Shown piece by piece: positions 63,483-64,000 of a stretch of 64,000 nucleotides of DNA. The first letter of the stretch is position 1, and the number at the start of each line of letters is the position of its first letter. The notes under the pieces were generated by a model that ran no database searches, had not been told where the DNA came from, and worked only from the letters and a program-made list of their open reading frames with translations. This DNA is from Formosa algae (GTDB lineage: Bacteria > Bacteroidota > Bacteroidia > Flavobacteriales > Flavobacteriaceae). Location of the stretch: positions 1-64,000 of the forward strand of contig NZ_LMAK01000006.1 of assembly GCF_001439665.1 (NCBI RefSeq). Reading direction: 5' to 3'. A program made the translations under genes and the position numbers.

Positions 63483-64000
63483 TTATTGTTTCGCAGGATT
63501 TTTACTATAGTTGGTATAATCCTTTGTTTCATCTAATTCCCCGTCTTTATAAAAATTCCAAAGACCATCTTTTTTATCATTTTTAAAAGCGCCTTCTGCA
63601 ACTAGATTTCCGTCTAAGTCGTAATATTTAGACATCCCTTGCAATTTATCGTTTACATAAATAAACTCTTTTAAAACAATTTCTTTTTCTGAATACCAAG
63701 TCGATTTTCCCTCTAACTTTCCATTCTTATAAAAAGCACGTTCTGCAATTTTCCCATTATCGTAAAACACCAAACGTTCTCCCTCTAATTTACCGTTATT
63801 ATTATACGTTTCGGTAATCATGATTTTGTCTGAATTTTTATGGAAGTATTGCCAATCCCCCATATATAATTTGCCTTTCATTTTCCCTTTACTAATTACT
63901 TTTTTAAGGGACGATAAGAATTGAACTTCTGCAATATCACTATTAGCATCAAACTCTTTAATAGCAGTTAACACCGGTTTATTTCCTATTTTTTTATAAA
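63483..64000 (-). CDS. YwqK-like MORN-repeat protein (5' end beyond window)
   Basis: The C-terminal 170 residues or so of a MORN-variant (YwqK) repeat protein. The reading frame runs open to the right edge (KKIGNKPV... continues into the visible LTAIKEFDAN), so the real start lies outside. Repeated units are seen as ETYNNNGKLEGERLVFYDNGKI, ERAFYKNGKLEGKSTWYSE, GMSKYYDLDGNLVAEG and AFKNDKKDGLWNFYKDGEL. Despite the 'antitoxin' name used in databases, no toxin partner is visible here. Confidence 0.82.
   Translation of the reverse strand, partial: YKKIGNKPVLTAIKEFDANSDIAEVQFLSSLKKVISKGKMKGKLYMGDWQYFHKNSDKIMITETYNNNGKLEGERLVFYDNGKIAERAFYKNGKLEGKSTWYSEKEIVLKEFIYVNDKLQGMSKYYDLDGNLVAEGAFKNDKKDGLWNFYKDGELDETKDYTNYSKNPAKQ

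Noticed and set aside
1-64000. tRNA, rRNA, CRISPR, insertion sequence, prophage or attachment site
   Set aside because: I looked for tRNA-like cloverleafs, spaced direct repeats, transposase or integrase motifs and found none. This is by eye only; a covariance-model scan would be decisive.
63483-64000. Toxin-antitoxin system suggested by the YwqK name
   Set aside because: Only MORN-like repeats are seen, with no toxin candidate next to it in the window.

Overview
The window is AT-rich chromosomal DNA from a member of the Bacteroidota, almost certainly the family Flavobacteriaceae. The evidence is direct. Several genes carry the phylum-specific promoter TTG-N(18-23)-TAnnTTTG, including four with a spacer of 18-19 bp. 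One secreted subtilase carries a C-terminal type IX secretion sorting domain. There is a full set of flavobacterial-style genes: a zinc-free type B L31, a GlmU-like protein, an ECF 'sensor' protein, DUF2911, DUF4199 and DUF6263. Genus cannot be fixed from the sequence alone. I found no rRNA, tRNA, CRISPR array, insertion sequence or prophage, so this looks like ordinary core genome with a few accessory-looking modules.

Layout. 1-2248: 3'-truncated acnB (aconitase B) on the minus strand, followed by a 540-bp AT-rich gap. 2.8-8.0 kb: a minus-strand operon of two parvulin-type PPIases with a lipoprotein between them (outer-membrane protein biogenesis), ending in a MoxR ATPase. 8.2-10.2 kb: a small conserved protein, an AI-2E family transporter and a fatty-acid hydroxylase. 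10.4-16.1 kb: guaB, a full-length vitamin-K-carboxylase-like membrane protein, HMG-CoA lyase, a LysE exporter and pyrD. 16.2-26.7 kb: pepT, carB (without its allosteric domain), rpmH, two envelope proteins, a lytic transglycosylase, a hydrolase, a GNAT protein and mtaB. 26.9-35.4 kb: an orphan peptide-binding lipoprotein, the GlmU-like protein, rpmE2, DUF4199, a GT2, a phosphohexomutase and an MsbA-like exporter. 35.5-37.0 kb: an ECF sigma module (sigma, membrane anti-sigma candidate, periplasmic sensor). 37.3-39.4 kb: a LexA-like S24 repressor translationally coupled to a DnaQ-exonuclease/UvrC-Cho fusion nuclease. 39.4-42.7 kb: Wzc-like tyrosine autokinase plus Wza-like export lipoprotein. 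42.8-50.9 kb: ABC-F protein, methyltransferase, LolD-like ATPase, cobalamin adenosyltransferase, DUF2795 and secA. 51.0-53.6 kb: a second ECF sigma/anti-sigma module driving a repeat-rich DUF4097-like secreted protein. 53.8-58.2 kb: DUF2911, then a GT2 / double LAB_N / ArnT-like / PAP2 cluster that looks like a lipid A or polyprenyl-glycan remodelling pathway. 58.2-64.0 kb: MATE pump, flavin oxidoreductase, T9SS subtilase, mnmA and a truncated YwqK-like protein.

The most interesting items are the S24-repressor/DnaQ-Cho pair (a candidate self-cleaving DNA-damage switch whose nuclease has a UvrC-type cysteine cluster), the GT2/LAB_N/ArnT/PAP2 locus with an internally duplicated LAB_N protein, the vitamin K-dependent carboxylase homologue, and the two ECF modules whose partner proteins contain visible internal repeats. 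All functional assignments rest on reading the translated sequence; no database search was run.
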